A stretch of DNA of 64,000 nt from Clostridia bacterium (GTDB lineage Bacteria > Bacillota > Clostridia > Oscillospirales > Acutalibacteraceae), in the NCBI GenBank assembly GCA_017409845.1, contig JAFQRY010000002.1, positions 104,940-168,939 of the forward strand, written 5' to 3'. Positions 16,606-25,924 of this stretch are shown in pieces; within the stretch, counting starts at the first letter, position 1, and every line of letters starts with the position of its first letter. The translations under genes were made by a program, and so were the position numbers. The notes below the pieces were generated by a model. That model had not been told where the DNA came from. It was given only the letters and a program-made list of their open reading frames with translations, and did not search any database.

Positions 16606-17172
16606 TTATTTTATTTTGATGAGTCTGTCGCCCTTGACGAGGAATGCATTCTTTGCAAGGTCGATCATGGGCTGGTCGTTGAGAGAATCGGTGTAAAAAT
16701 TATCGATCTCTGCATCGGGAAATTTTTCTTTGAATGCCTTGACCTTGTTTTCACGGAAGCAGAAATTTATGAGCTTTCTGTTTTCAAGGTCAGTTTTTGA
16801 GCCTACAAAATGCTTGATATTCATTCTGCGGCAGATTTCTTCAAGCACAACATCAAGACAAGCGGAAATGATGATATCGTCATCCTGTCTCTGTCTGAGA
16901 TAAAACGGCTTGATTTTGCTGCTGTTTTTATCCCAGAAATCAATAACATCGCCCTCAAGGTCTTCAATTGACTGAGCGAATTCTTCAACAACGCCTGCAT
17001 ATTTATCCATAACATCATCGAGCGACATTTTGCCGGTTTTGTATTTATAGATACATTTTATTGCCATGGGAAGCTTGGCAAGAAGCCTGGGCTCTTTTTT
17101 CAGATAACCGAGAAAAAGGTCAACGCCCGACTCGCCCTGATAAATTGTATTGTCAAAATCATATACATTCAT
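16606..17172 (-). CDS. HAD-superfamily phosphatase (class IB-like)
   Basis: A 188-residue hydrolase. Motif I is VYDFDNTIYQGESG with the nucleophile and acid aspartates; motif II is IISACLD (Ser); a Lys is in NKVKAFKEKFP; motif IV is YTDSLNDQPM with the metal-binding Asp pair. This is the phosphoserine-phosphatase-like class. The substrate cannot be told. The start at 17172 gives motif I at its usual position; AGGA lies 12 bases upstream. It is divergent from the MATE gene. Confidence 0.85.
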   Translation of the reverse strand: MNVYDFDNTIYQGESGVDLFLGYLKKEPRLLAKLPMAIKCIYKYKTGKMSLDDVMDKYAGVVEEFAQSIEDLEGDVIDFWDKNSSKIKPFYLRQRQDDDIIISACLDVVLEEICRRMNIKHFVGSKTDLENRKLINFCFRENKVKAFKEKFPDAEIDNFYTDSLNDQPMIDLAKNAFLVKGDRLIKIK

Positions 17173-17305
17173 TAAAAAATACCATCCTTGTGATTTCTTT
17201 TGTCCCTGAGTAAAGTATATCATCTTTACACGGTGTCATATTTCTGTTTCAGAATAAAATTCTTATGGTTTTCTTAAGATTTGTGTAACTTTTTATGAAT
17301 TTCCG

Positions 17306-17334
17306 TTGAAACATGGTTTTTCAGGTGGTATAAT
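17306..17334 (+). promoter_or_regulatory. Promoter of the MATE transporter
   Basis: TTGAAA and TATAAT lie 17 bases apart, 34 bases ahead of the ATG. Confidence 0.8.
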
Positions 17335-17368
17335 CACATTGGATTTTTAAAATACAGGTGAAATAAGA

Positions 17369-18724
17369 ATGAAAAGCAAAATAAAAGATACGGGGTTTTA
17401 TAAAGCGTTTTTCACAATGACCCTTACCCTTGCCCTGCAGAACCTGATAGTTTTCGGCGTTAATCTTGCCGACTCGGTTATGATGGGTGCCTACAGCGAA
17501 ACCGCACTCAGCGGAGTCGGCATATGTAATAATATCCAGTTTTTTCTCAACATGGCAGCATCCGGCATTGCCTCAGGAATGACGGTTATCGCCTCACAAT
17601 ACTGGGGTCAGAAGGAAACAAAACCCATCCACCGTGTTTCCGCGGTTGCAATGTGGCTCGGAATTATTTTCACAATGGCGATTTTTGCTTTTGCTGCAAT
17701 TGCACCCGAAGCACTTATCCGACTTTTCACCGATAAGGAAGCTGTTATCGCTCAGGCGGTGGAATACCTTGATGTTATAAAATACACATATCTTATGTTT
17801 ACACTGTCAACTCTGCTGCTTGCAATTCTCCGCAGCGTTGAAACGGTAAGAATAGGCTTTTATGTATCGCTCTCCTCATTTGCACTCAACATTTTTCTGA
17901 ATTATGCTCTTATTTACGGTAGATTCGGTGCACCTGAAATGGGAATAAGAGGTGCGGCGGTTGCAACCCTTGTTTCAAGAGCGATTGAACTTGCCGTGAC
18001 TGTTATTTATATTCTTTGCATAGACAAAAAGCTCGATGTCCGAATCCGTGACCTTTTCAGAGTTGATATGCCCATGGTGAAGGATTATTTCAAAACCGGC
18101 TTGCCGCTTATGATGAGCAGCGTTTCGTGGGGAATTGCGATGAGCATTCAGGGTGCGATTATCGGCAGACTGATTGAAAGTGCAATTGCCGCAAACAGCA
18201 TTGCAACAACTCTTTTTCAGGTTGCAACGGTTATCTGCTATGCATCAAGCAACGCCGCATGCGTGCTGATAGGTAAAACCGTCGGCGAAAATATGGGTAT
18301 GGATATCATAAAACGCAGAAGCAAGAATCTTCAACTCATATTTCTTGCAATCGGTATTGCCTCAAGCACCATCCTTCTTCTTGTAAAAAATCTTATGATA
18401 GGCTTCTATAACGCATCACCTGAAACGCTCAGCATCACAAATCAGTTTGTGTGGGTACTCTGCGTCACCGTAATCGGAACTGCGTATGAAGCACCATGCC
18501 TTTGCGGAATTGTTTCAGGCGGCGGCGAAACCTCGTTTGTGCTGAAAAACGATATAATCTTTATGTGGTTCATCGTTCTTCCGCTTAGTGCACTGAGTGC
18601 TTTCGTTTTCAAGTTTCCCGTTGTTGTTACCTTCGCCTGCCTCAAGGCAGATCAGGTTCTCAAATGTGCCGTAGCGGTTGTGAAGGTTAACAAATTCAAT
18701 TGGATAAAAACCGTTACGCATTAA
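17369..18724 (+). CDS. MATE-family efflux transporter
   Basis: A 451-residue membrane protein with about twelve helices. It has family motifs such as NLADSVMMGAYSETALSGVG, GMTVIASQYWGQKE and, in the second half, ANSIATTLFQVATV. MATE proteins export drugs or metabolites in exchange for Na+ or H+. The substrate is unknown. It is monocistronic, with a clear promoter and a strong terminator. Confidence 0.92.
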   Translation: MKSKIKDTGFYKAFFTMTLTLALQNLIVFGVNLADSVMMGAYSETALSGVGICNNIQFFLNMAASGIASGMTVIASQYWGQKETKPIHRVSAVAMWLGIIFTMAIFAFAAIAPEALIRLFTDKEAVIAQAVEYLDVIKYTYLMFTLSTLLLAILRSVETVRIGFYVSLSSFALNIFLNYALIYGRFGAPEMGIRGAAVATLVSRAIELAVTVIYILCIDKKLDVRIRDLFRVDMPMVKDYFKTGLPLMMSSVSWGIAMSIQGAIIGRLIESAIAANSIATTLFQVATVICYASSNAACVLIGKTVGENMGMDIIKRRSKNLQLIFLAIGIASSTILLLVKNLMIGFYNASPETLSITNQFVWVLCVTVIGTAYEAPCLCGIVSGGGETSFVLKNDIIFMWFIVLPLSALSAFVFKFPVVVTFACLKADQVLKCAVAVVKVNKFNWIKTVTH

Positions 18725-18750
18725 AAAGAAACAAAAAAGATATGTGACAG

Positions 18751-18789
18751 ACAAGGGGTTCTGCAGGATAATCCTGCAGAACCCCTTGT
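18751..18789. terminator. Bidirectional terminator
   Basis: A near-perfect inverted repeat with 19-bp arms (ACAAGGGGTTCTGCAGGAT and its complement) around a single base, between two convergent genes. Confidence 0.8.
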
Positions 18790-18823
18790 TACAGTTTTAT
18801 ACAGTCTGTTTTACGGCTATTCA

Positions 18824-20614
18824 TTAAATCAAAACATAATCAATCGAATTTGCAACCGAATAATCATGGGCTGCGGAATTTTCTTCGCATCTTATTGTTA
18901 GGGAATCACAGCCGTCAAACGCATTATCTGCAATACTTGTGACACTTGACGGAATTGTTACGCTTGAAAGTGTTGAGCATCCTGCAAACGCCTCATCCCC
19001 TATTGTTTCCGTACCCGAAGGAAGAGAAACGGATTTGAGTGCCGTACAACCGTAAAATGCACCTATTCCGACAAGCTTCAGCGTTGACGGAAGAGAAACG
19101 GAGCCGAGCAAGGTGCAATCTGCAAATGCCTCCTGGCCTATCTGAGTAACTCCCGAAGGAAGAGAAACGGATTTCATTTCCGTGTTGCCTGCAAAAGCAC
19201 CCGCACCGATTGCGGTCACCTTATTTCCGCCGATGCTCTGAGGAATGCTGACATTCGTTTCACTGCCCGTATATTCCGTAATCACTCCGCCTGAGGTTCC
19301 GTAATTATTTTCGGGACTTGTCGTCGGTGCAACGGTTGTAGTCGGTCTGCGGGTCGTGGTCGTCTTCTGCGTTGTTTCTTCTTCGGTTGTGGTTTCTTTC
19401 TTTGTTGTGGTTATTTTTTCGGTTGTGGTCGGTGCGGTTGTTGTTACTCGCACGGTTGTTGCCCTTGTCGTTGTTTCTTTTTTGGTTGTAACAGGCTTTG
19501 TTGTCTGTTTTCTTGTTGTTTCGGTATGTGCACCGGTTGTTGATGCCGCAGTATGTGAAGCGGTCTGTGTAACCGTTTTTTCGGTTTTGCTTTCGGCTGA
19601 TGTTGACTCTTCGGTTGCTATAATTTCTGTTATAACTGCAGCAAGCGTGGTTTCCGCAACCGTGCAGGTCTCTTCGGGCATTGTTGATGCATAAGCAAGT
19701 GTAGTTTCTTTTTCTGCCTTATTATCAACATGATTTTTGATTGCTGCCGTTCCTCCGACTGCAACCGAACCTGCAACCGCTACCGCAGCAACCTTAACCG
19801 CTATTGATGTTGCAGCTGTAGCCGCTGTTCCCGTCACAGCCGAAGCAGCTGATGCTGCAGAAGCAACACCTCCTGCCGACGCCGCACCTGCACCTGCCGC
19901 AGAAGCTGCAGCAGCTCCCGTGCCTGCAGCAGCTGCCGAGGATAGAACTGCCTGAGTCAATGCAGCGGGAACCGTAACATTCTCCGCCTGAAACGCCATA
20001 AAGGAAATAAGTGCAGGAATCGCCGCAATACTGTAAAGGGTCGGATCCTTTTTACGAAGCTTATTGAATTCCTTTTCAATCTGCTTTCTGCCGTTATGCA
20101 AACGGCTTTTGACCGTTCCGAGAGGTAAATCAAGAAGCTCCGAAATTTCGCTGAGACTTTTATCCTCATAGTGAAAAAGAACGATGCATGCCCTTATTTC
20201 GGGTGAAAGCTTATCAACAACAGCTCCGATGCTTTTTCTCAGCTCCTCACGCTCCATATATTCCTGCGGAACGGGCTGATTCCATTCCTCCGAATATTCC
20301 GTGCTTTTGTTTTTCAGAAATACAATCGGAGCATTTATTCTTTTTTCTTTTTTTATGTAGTTCTTGCTCTCGTTTTCAACAATGGTTTTTACCCAGCCCT
20401 CAAACTTTTCGGGATTTTTAAGCTCATTCAGATTGAGCGAAACCTTAAGATAAACATTCTGAAGAACGTCCTCAACATCACTCGGATTTTTGAGCAGGAG
20501 GCTTGCGGTATGATATGCACTTTTGCTTGTCAGGCGGTAAAGCTCTTCAAAGGCGGTATTATCGCCTTCTCTTGCCCTGCCGACAAGTACGGAAAAATCA
20601 GCTGTTTCCTTCAT
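18824..20614 (-). CDS. ECF sigma factor fused to membrane segment, Thr stalk and LRR domain
   Basis: A 596-residue fusion. Residues 12-90 are sigma region 2 (AFEELYRLTSKSAYHTASLL, then VEDVLQNVYLKV) and 133-187 are sigma region 4 with its helix-turn-helix (SLSEISELLDLPLGTVKSRLHNGRKQ). An Ala/Gly-rich stretch (about 210-270) leads to a likely membrane helix (269-291). A Thr/Lys-rich stalk of about 130 residues follows, then BspA-type leucine-rich repeats (about 443-596; AFAGNTEMKSVSLPSG-like units). If the helix spans the membrane, the sigma part is inside and the repeats outside. AAGGAGG lies 5 bases before the ATG. It is divergent from a large LRR protein gene. The link between the two is inferred. 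Confidence 0.9.
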   Translation of the reverse strand: MKETADFSVLVGRAREGDNTAFEELYRLTSKSAYHTASLLLKNPSDVEDVLQNVYLKVSLNLNELKNPEKFEGWVKTIVENESKNYIKKEKRINAPIVFLKNKSTEYSEEWNQPVPQEYMEREELRKSIGAVVDKLSPEIRACIVLFHYEDKSLSEISELLDLPLGTVKSRLHNGRKQIEKEFNKLRKKDPTLYSIAAIPALISFMAFQAENVTVPAALTQAVLSSAAAAGTGAAAASAAGAGAASAGGVASAASAASAVTGTAATAATSIAVKVAAVAVAGSVAVGGTAAIKNHVDNKAEKETTLAYASTMPEETCTVAETTLAAVITEIIATEESTSAESKTEKTVTQTASHTAASTTGAHTETTRKQTTKPVTTKKETTTRATTVRVTTTAPTTTEKITTTKKETTTEEETTQKTTTTRRPTTTVAPTTSPENNYGTSGGVITEYTGSETNVSIPQSIGGNKVTAIGAGAFAGNTEMKSVSLPSGVTQIGQEAFADCTLLGSVSLPSTLKLVGIGAFYGCTALKSVSLPSGTETIGDEAFAGCSTLSSVTIPSSVTSIADNAFDGCDSLTIRCEENSAAHDYSVANSIDYVLI

Positions 20615-20650
20615 TGCAGCCTCCTTAATCAGTAATTTATATTATGATAA

Positions 20651-20679
20651 AGTATAACACAACAAAGAAATCTCTTCAA
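20651..20679 (-). promoter_or_regulatory. Promoter of the sigma-LRR gene
   Basis: TTGAAG and TATACT lie 17 bases apart on the minus strand, which looks like a housekeeping (SigA-type) rather than an ECF promoter. Confidence 0.7.
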
Positions 20680-20727
20680 TAAATATCCGGAATTTTTTCA
20701 TCATATTTCCGTCTTATTCAAAATGTA

Positions 20728-20756
20728 TTGTAAAAAATCAAAAAATACTGTATAAT
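20728..20756 (+). promoter_or_regulatory. Promoter of the large LRR surface protein
   Basis: TTGTAA and TATAAT lie 17 bases apart. The promoter is 48 bases away from that of the sigma-LRR gene, pointing the other way. Confidence 0.7.
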
Positions 20757-20787
20757 TCAGGAATACAGATAAAAATGAGGTGTTTGT

Positions 20788-23700
20788 TTGAAAAGATCAG
20801 TTTCGATTTTTGTTGCCGCCGTTATTGCTGTCTTGCCCTTTTTTACGGGGCTTACCGGCTTTGTTCATTCCGAAGCCGCAACGGAAATTGACAACAAATG
20901 CGGCGATAATGTTACATGGAATATAAGCTCCGACGGCACACTTACCATAAGCGGAGCAGGTGAATTATATGACAGTGTCCGTCCGTGGAAACCGTTTGCT
21001 TCACAAATCAAATCCGTCGTTGTGGAAGAAGGCATAACAAGACTGGGCACATTTTCTCTTTTTGACTGCTCATCGGCAAAGAAAATTCACCTTGCCGCAT
21101 CAATCGAAGTTCTCGATTCGTTTTCGCTGCCAGACAATGTTGAAATAATCACCTTTGGCGAAAACAGTCTTCTTTCAGATGTTTACAAAGGTGCATACAG
21201 CGGCACAAAATGGTTTAAAAATCAGCCTGCGGATAAGCCTGTTTATCTCGGAAGATGTCTTGTTCAGATACCTGAAAATCAGGATTTCACATCAATTGAA
21301 ATAAAAGAGGGCACTTATGCAATCAGCGAATATGTATTCAGAAACAGCACAGTAACCGATATTGTCTTTCCCGACAGCCTGACTGCAATCGGACGCAATG
21401 TATTTGACGGCTGTGCATGGCTTGAGGCTCAGCCTGACGGTCCGGTTTATGCAGGAAATGTTTTTCTGACATACAAAGGCGTTATGCCTCTCGAAAAAAT
21501 CGATTTTGTGTTGCCCGAAGGCACCACCGGAATTGCCGGAACAGCTTTTTTTGAAAATACAATGCTCTGCACAATAAAAATCCCTGAGTCGGTCAGACAC
21601 ATAGGCGAATACGCCTTTGTAAATGCATACAACTTATATGACATCGAATTTGCAGAAAAAAGCAACCTTAAAAGTCTTGCAGAAGGTGCTTTCAGCGGGT
21701 GCAGTAAGCTCAAGGAAATAAATCTGCCGGATTCACTTGAAACAATAGGCAAATATGCCTTTTCAAGCTCAGGTTTAAGTCATATTCATATTCCAAAAAA
21801 TGCCCTGATTCATATTCATCATTTTGCCAGACTCTCACAGATCGAATCATATTCTGTTGATGAAGCAAATCCTTTCTACTGCACGGATGAACACGGTGCA
21901 CTTTACAGCAAGGATATGACGATTCTTTATTCCTTCCCTCCGTCATCGGTATATACGGAATACCATGTAAAACCCGAATGCAAAACAATCAGGGAATCGG
22001 CGTTTTCACGTTCAACAAATCTTGAAACAATCAATCTGAATTACGGACTCAAAAAAATCGAGATAAATGCATTTGAATTCTGCAAAGGTAATGTATATGT
22101 TTCTGCGACCGTGACAAATGTCAACAGCTATGCTTTATCGGATTTCAGGGGAACGGTTTATTGCTACGAAAATTCCGCAATGCATGCCGTTGCCGAAAAA
22201 TGGAGTAAGCCCTATGTTCTTCTTGACGAAGCCGTTGATGACACAAAAATCACACAGCTCATCTCTTCTGCAGAAAACACAGACCGCACTTTATATACTG
22301 TAAGCAGTCTTGAGGCTCTTGATGCTGCACTGAATGCCGTTGACCTCGAAATGACCGGTCTTACTCAGGAAAAGATTATCGAATGGGAAACCGCAATTGA
22401 AGATGCCCTCAAAAACCTTGAATATAAACCTGCCGACTATTCGGATACAGAAAAAGCAATTGCACTTGCAGAAAAAATCAACCGCTCACTTTACACACCC
22501 GAAAGTCTTGAAAGGCTTGACAGTGCGATTTCGGCAGTCGATTATGAGCTGACGGTTGACAGGCAGGCTACGGTTGAGCAATGGACAGACGATATCGAAA
22601 AAGCTCTTGATGCCCTGGAATATAAATCTGCAGATTATTCCGCAGTTAATGAACAGATAAAAAAAGCAAACGGCATTGACAGAAAATTTCATTCCGAAAT
22701 ATCTCTTGTTGCACTTGACACTGCGGTTAATGCCGTTGAATACGGTCTTGATATCACTCAGCAAGAGAAAGTGAATTCTTTCGCACAGGCAATTGCCGAT
22801 GCAATCGGCAATCTCGGATATGCCTCAGTTGTGCTCCGTCACGACGGCTGCGGAGTCATTGTTTCCGCAACAGCAAAGGAAATCAACCCCTATTCAATTC
22901 TCACCGCCGAAAAGGTTGACCCGTCAAACTACGAGGGCACTAATTTCGCCGTTGGCGGCTCGATAAGAAGCCTTCATTTCTATGATATCAACCTTGTTCT
23001 GGATAACAATAAGGTTCAGCCCGACGGTACGGTAACCGTCAAAATCAAGCTTGCAAACGGAGTTGACCCTGCAAAATGCAAGGTTTATCATGTAACCGAG
23101 GATATAGTCAATCCGCTCGTTCGCTTTGCAAGCACGATTGACGGAAACTATATTGTTTTTGAAACAACTCATTTCAGCGAATTTGCCGTTATCGAGGTTG
23201 AGACGGTGCTTGAAAGCATTGAAATCACAAATCCGCCCGCAAAAACAGACTATATTGCCGGCGAATCTCTTGACACCTCAGGCATGAAGGTTGCTGCAAA
23301 ATTCAGTGACGGTACAAGCAGGGAAATCACGGATTACACCGTCGGAATGGTAAGCCTTGACAAGGCAGGAAACTGCAAGGTGACAATTTATTACACCTTC
23401 GGCAGCATAACCAAAGCCACTGAATATGAGGTTAACGTTGCCGCAAAAGCAGTTAACGCCGATATCACGGAAAACGGAAAATCCGTTAACGCCGTCAACA
23501 AGAAGCTCGGCCTTTTCTCACTCTACAGCAGAGCGGCAATACAGCTTGACTGTATAGCAGAAAATGCCGAAGACTGCACCCTCCGCTGGTCATCCGATAA
23601 CAAAAGGGTTTTGGTTGACGAAAACGGCAGAGTTACCTGCAAGGGACTTTTCGGTGCAAAGAAAGCAAATATAACCCTTGAGGTTGTTGATGCCGACGGA

Positions 23701-23805
23701 AATGTTGTTGCAACGGACAGCGTAAGAGTTATTTTCTATAAGCTCTCATTCCAGCTTTCAAATGCGGTTTCGGTTGCAATCAATCTTGTCAAAAAGGAAT
23801 TTTAA
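20788..23805 (+). CDS. Secreted LRR/FIVAR/Ig-like surface protein
   Basis: A 1005-residue exported protein starting at TTG (GAGGTG 5 bases upstream); no better ATG is in range. Residues 1-31 are a signal peptide ending near SEAA. BspA-type leucine-rich repeats fill about 70-470 (units such as LKEINLPDSLETIGKYAFSSS). Three FIVAR-like repeats of about 65 residues follow (484-685; RTLYTVSSLEALDAAL, RSLYTPESLERLDSAI, RKFHSEISLVALDTAV). Then comes a beta domain, a Big_3-type Ig domain from about 808 (KTDYIAGESLDTSGMKV) and a last Ig-like domain with LRWSSDNKRVLVDENGRV. No sortase motif or membrane anchor is seen, so attachment is unclear. It may bind host or polymer surfaces. Confidence 0.88.
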   Translation: MKRSVSIFVAAVIAVLPFFTGLTGFVHSEAATEIDNKCGDNVTWNISSDGTLTISGAGELYDSVRPWKPFASQIKSVVVEEGITRLGTFSLFDCSSAKKIHLAASIEVLDSFSLPDNVEIITFGENSLLSDVYKGAYSGTKWFKNQPADKPVYLGRCLVQIPENQDFTSIEIKEGTYAISEYVFRNSTVTDIVFPDSLTAIGRNVFDGCAWLEAQPDGPVYAGNVFLTYKGVMPLEKIDFVLPEGTTGIAGTAFFENTMLCTIKIPESVRHIGEYAFVNAYNLYDIEFAEKSNLKSLAEGAFSGCSKLKEINLPDSLETIGKYAFSSSGLSHIHIPKNALIHIHHFARLSQIESYSVDEANPFYCTDEHGALYSKDMTILYSFPPSSVYTEYHVKPECKTIRESAFSRSTNLETINLNYGLKKIEINAFEFCKGNVYVSATVTNVNSYALSDFRGTVYCYENSAMHAVAEKWSKPYVLLDEAVDDTKITQLISSAENTDRTLYTVSSLEALDAALNAVDLEMTGLTQEKIIEWETAIEDALKNLEYKPADYSDTEKAIALAEKINRSLYTPESLERLDSAISAVDYELTVDRQATVEQWTDDIEKALDALEYKSADYSAVNEQIKKANGIDRKFHSEISLVALDTAVNAVEYGLDITQQEKVNSFAQAIADAIGNLGYASVVLRHDGCGVIVSATAKEINPYSILTAEKVDPSNYEGTNFAVGGSIRSLHFYDINLVLDNNKVQPDGTVTVKIKLANGVDPAKCKVYHVTEDIVNPLVRFASTIDGNYIVFETTHFSEFAVIEVETVLESIEITNPPAKTDYIAGESLDTSGMKVAAKFSDGTSREITDYTVGMVSLDKAGNCKVTIYYTFGSITKATEYEVNVAAKAVNADITENGKSVNAVNKKLGLFSLYSRAAIQLDCIAENAEDCTLRWSSDNKRVLVDENGRVTCKGLFGAKKANITLEVVDADGNVVATDSVRVIFYKLSFQLSNAVSVAINLVKKEF

Positions 23806-23810
23806 ACAAA

Positions 23811-23843
23811 AAAGCACTCAGAGGATTCTCCTTTGAGTGCTTT
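23811..23843. terminator. Bidirectional terminator
   Basis: AAAGCACTCA and TGAGTGCTTT form the outer stem with AGGA/TCCT inside, between convergent genes; T-rich flanks on both strands. Confidence 0.8.
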
Positions 23844-23856
23844 ATTATTCAATGCT

Positions 23857-24726
23857 TTAAAATCCGCCGCCGACGGTGATAACATAATCCACCGTGCCGT
23901 AGCCGCTTTCAACTGTTGCCGAAAGAGGAAGCCTTCTGCCGCCGACATAAAGATTTGCTGCTGTTATATAAATCTCATATGACCATGTTCCCTTTTCGAT
24001 TATTCCGTTTTCATTGATTTTAACCTTAAGCTTTGCATTCTTATAATGAAGCCTGAACACCGCTTCGTCAAAGCCGATTTCAAGCATCGGAAGTGCTTTT
24101 TCAACTTCTGCAAGATCACCTACAACCGAAATCGCATGACCGACCGTGCCGCTGTATCTTTCTCCGTGGGCACCGTCAATCTGGTCCTTCATTGTCATTT
24201 CAACAACGGTATATTTTCCGCTTTTGTATGCCCTGACACTCTGAGTATCGGAAAGCTCAAGATTTTCGTAGCCGCCCGTGATGCCGTCAAATTCAACCTG
24301 GCTGTCTTCAAGTGCCGACACAAGGATGGGGGTAACCATTTCAACGAGAGTGCCGAGAAATCCGTCACCGTCATTAACAACCATTTCCCTGAGGTTTTTA
24401 TATTCCGTTGATTTCACCTTTGTTTTGCTTCTGATCGCCGCTGCCTTATAAAAAGCAACAATCTCCTCATCCGTCCACTTTGAAGGGTCGGCTTCGAGCG
24501 GAAGATTTTCCGCTGTTGTTTCGGCTGAAGCCGTTGTTTCCGTCGCAAGCTCCGTTACATCATCGGCAGATATTCCCGCTTTGCCGTTATCCACGGTAAC
24601 GTTTTCCGCTTCGGTCTGCTGTGTGTATGATGCGGCTGTTGTTTCATCTGCGGTGCTTTCATTTTTGCACGATGCAAAGCCGAAAAGCATAAGCAGGGTC
24701 ATAAAAACTGCAATTGTCTTTTTCAT
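23857..24726 (-). CDS. Lipoprotein of unknown function
   Basis: A 289-residue exported lipoprotein: basic start, hydrophobic core, lipobox FASC with Cys20, then a Thr/Glu linker to about residue 80. The mature domain starts DEEIVAFYKAAAIRSKTKVK and contains VRAYKSGKYTVVEMTMKDQ and a C-terminal beta region (KLKVKINENGIIEKGTWSYEI). The order of these features resembles the outer domains of the genes at 11550 and 12499, so they may share a fold. Function unknown. A promoter is visible upstream. Confidence 0.8.
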   Translation of the reverse strand: MKKTIAVFMTLLMLFGFASCKNESTADETTAASYTQQTEAENVTVDNGKAGISADDVTELATETTASAETTAENLPLEADPSKWTDEEIVAFYKAAAIRSKTKVKSTEYKNLREMVVNDGDGFLGTLVEMVTPILVSALEDSQVEFDGITGGYENLELSDTQSVRAYKSGKYTVVEMTMKDQIDGAHGERYSGTVGHAISVVGDLAEVEKALPMLEIGFDEAVFRLHYKNAKLKVKINENGIIEKGTWSYEIYITAANLYVGGRRLPLSATVESGYGTVDYVITVGGGF

Positions 24727-24758
24727 AATTCCACCCGTTTTATAAATTTTGTAAAGCT

Positions 24759-24787
24759 ATTTTAAAACATTATGTCACAAAAGTCAA
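24759..24787 (-). promoter_or_regulatory. Promoter of the lipoprotein gene
   Basis: TTGACT and TAAAAT lie 17 bases apart on the minus strand. Confidence 0.6.
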
Positions 24788-24872
24788 TTAAACAAACGAC
24801 AAAATTCGTATGACTTTGTATACTTTTGACTTATCATTTATAAAAACGCGTATAAAATCCGCAGTCAAGTCC

Positions 24873-24901
24873 TTGTTATCGGACTCAATATGGTGTATAA
24901 T
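24873..24901 (+). promoter_or_regulatory. Promoter of the WYL regulator operon
   Basis: TTGTTA and TATAAT lie 17 bases apart, 24 bases before the ATG at 24926. Confidence 0.7.
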
Positions 24902-24925
24902 ATCAAAATGAAAGGAGCTGTTAAC

Positions 24926-25912
24926 ATGGCAAAATCATCAAATCAGAAGCTCAAGCTTCTGTATCTTGTTAAATACCTCATGCAGCACTCTGACGAAAAT
25001 CATCCCTGCAGCACAGCCGACATCATTGCCGAGCTTTCGAGAAACGACATTGCTGCAGAACGCAAAAGCATTTATGCCGACATTGAAGCTCTCAGGCTTT
25101 TCGGCATTGATATTATTCAGGTCAAGGGCAAAAACGGCGGCTACTACATAGGCGAGCGTGATTTTGAGCTGCCTGAGCTCAAGCTTCTCGTTGACAGCGT
25201 TCAATCCTCAAAATTCATAACAGAGGATAAAACATACAAGCTTATTCAGAAAATCGAAAATCTTGCAAGCGTTTATGACGGTCAGCTGCTTCAGCGTCAG
25301 GTTTATGTCAGCAACAGAGTCAAAAGCATGAACGAAAGCATCTATTATGCGGTTGACGTTATTTCCGATGCTATCGCCCTTAACAAGAAAATACGCTATC
25401 AGTATTTCGAATACACCGTCGATAAGGAACGCCGCTTCAGGCATGACGGTGCATTCTATGAGGTCAGTCCCTTTGCACTTATATGGGATGACGAAAACTA
25501 CTATATGCTTGCGTGGGATTCTGCTGCCGAAAAAATGAAGCACTACAGAGTTGACAAAATGTATAAGGCTTCACTGACGGATGATGAAAGAGAAGGTAAC
25601 GATATTTTCAAAAAGGTTGATATGGCAACCTATACCAAATCCGTTTTCGGAATGTTCGGCGGAAATGAGCAGAAGGTAAAGCTCCGATTTTCCAATCATC
25701 TTGTCGGTGCCGTTCTCGACCGCTTCGGCAGAGAAATAATCGTTATCAAAGACGGCGACAGTCATTTCACCGTTACCGTCAGCGTTGTTGTCAGCCAACA
25801 GTTTCTCGCATGGGTTTTCGGCTTCGGAGATGAAGCGGAAATCATTTCACCCGAAGAGGTAAGAGCCGAAATGAAAAAGCAGGCAAAGCTTGTTGCAAAA
25901 AAATATCAGTAA
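24926..25912 (+). CDS. WYL-domain transcriptional regulator
   Basis: A 328-residue regulator. Residues 1-85 are a winged helix-turn-helix of the HTH_11 type (STADIIAELSRNDIAAERKSIYADIEAL), then KNGGYYIGER forms the wing. The middle holds the WYL ligand-binding domain (KIRYQYFEYT then YEVSPFALIWDDENYYMLAWD), and a WCX-like C-terminal part follows (KVKLRFSNHLVGAVLDRFG). WYL proteins commonly sense nucleic acids or nucleotides in stress and defence settings. The start at 24926 has AAGGAG 8 bases upstream. It lies 12 bases before the metallophosphoesterase gene, so the two form an operon. Confidence 0.92.
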   Translation: MAKSSNQKLKLLYLVKYLMQHSDENHPCSTADIIAELSRNDIAAERKSIYADIEALRLFGIDIIQVKGKNGGYYIGERDFELPELKLLVDSVQSSKFITEDKTYKLIQKIENLASVYDGQLLQRQVYVSNRVKSMNESIYYAVDVISDAIALNKKIRYQYFEYTVDKERRFRHDGAFYEVSPFALIWDDENYYMLAWDSAAEKMKHYRVDKMYKASLTDDEREGNDIFKKVDMATYTKSVFGMFGGNEQKVKLRFSNHLVGAVLDRFGREIIVIKDGDSHFTVTVSVVVSQQFLAWVFGFGDEAEIISPEEVRAEMKKQAKLVAKKYQ

Positions 25913-25924
25913 AGGAATATCATT

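Noticed and set aside
19356-19694. Open plus frame rich in Val
   Set aside because: Antisense of the Thr-rich stalk in the sigma-LRR gene.
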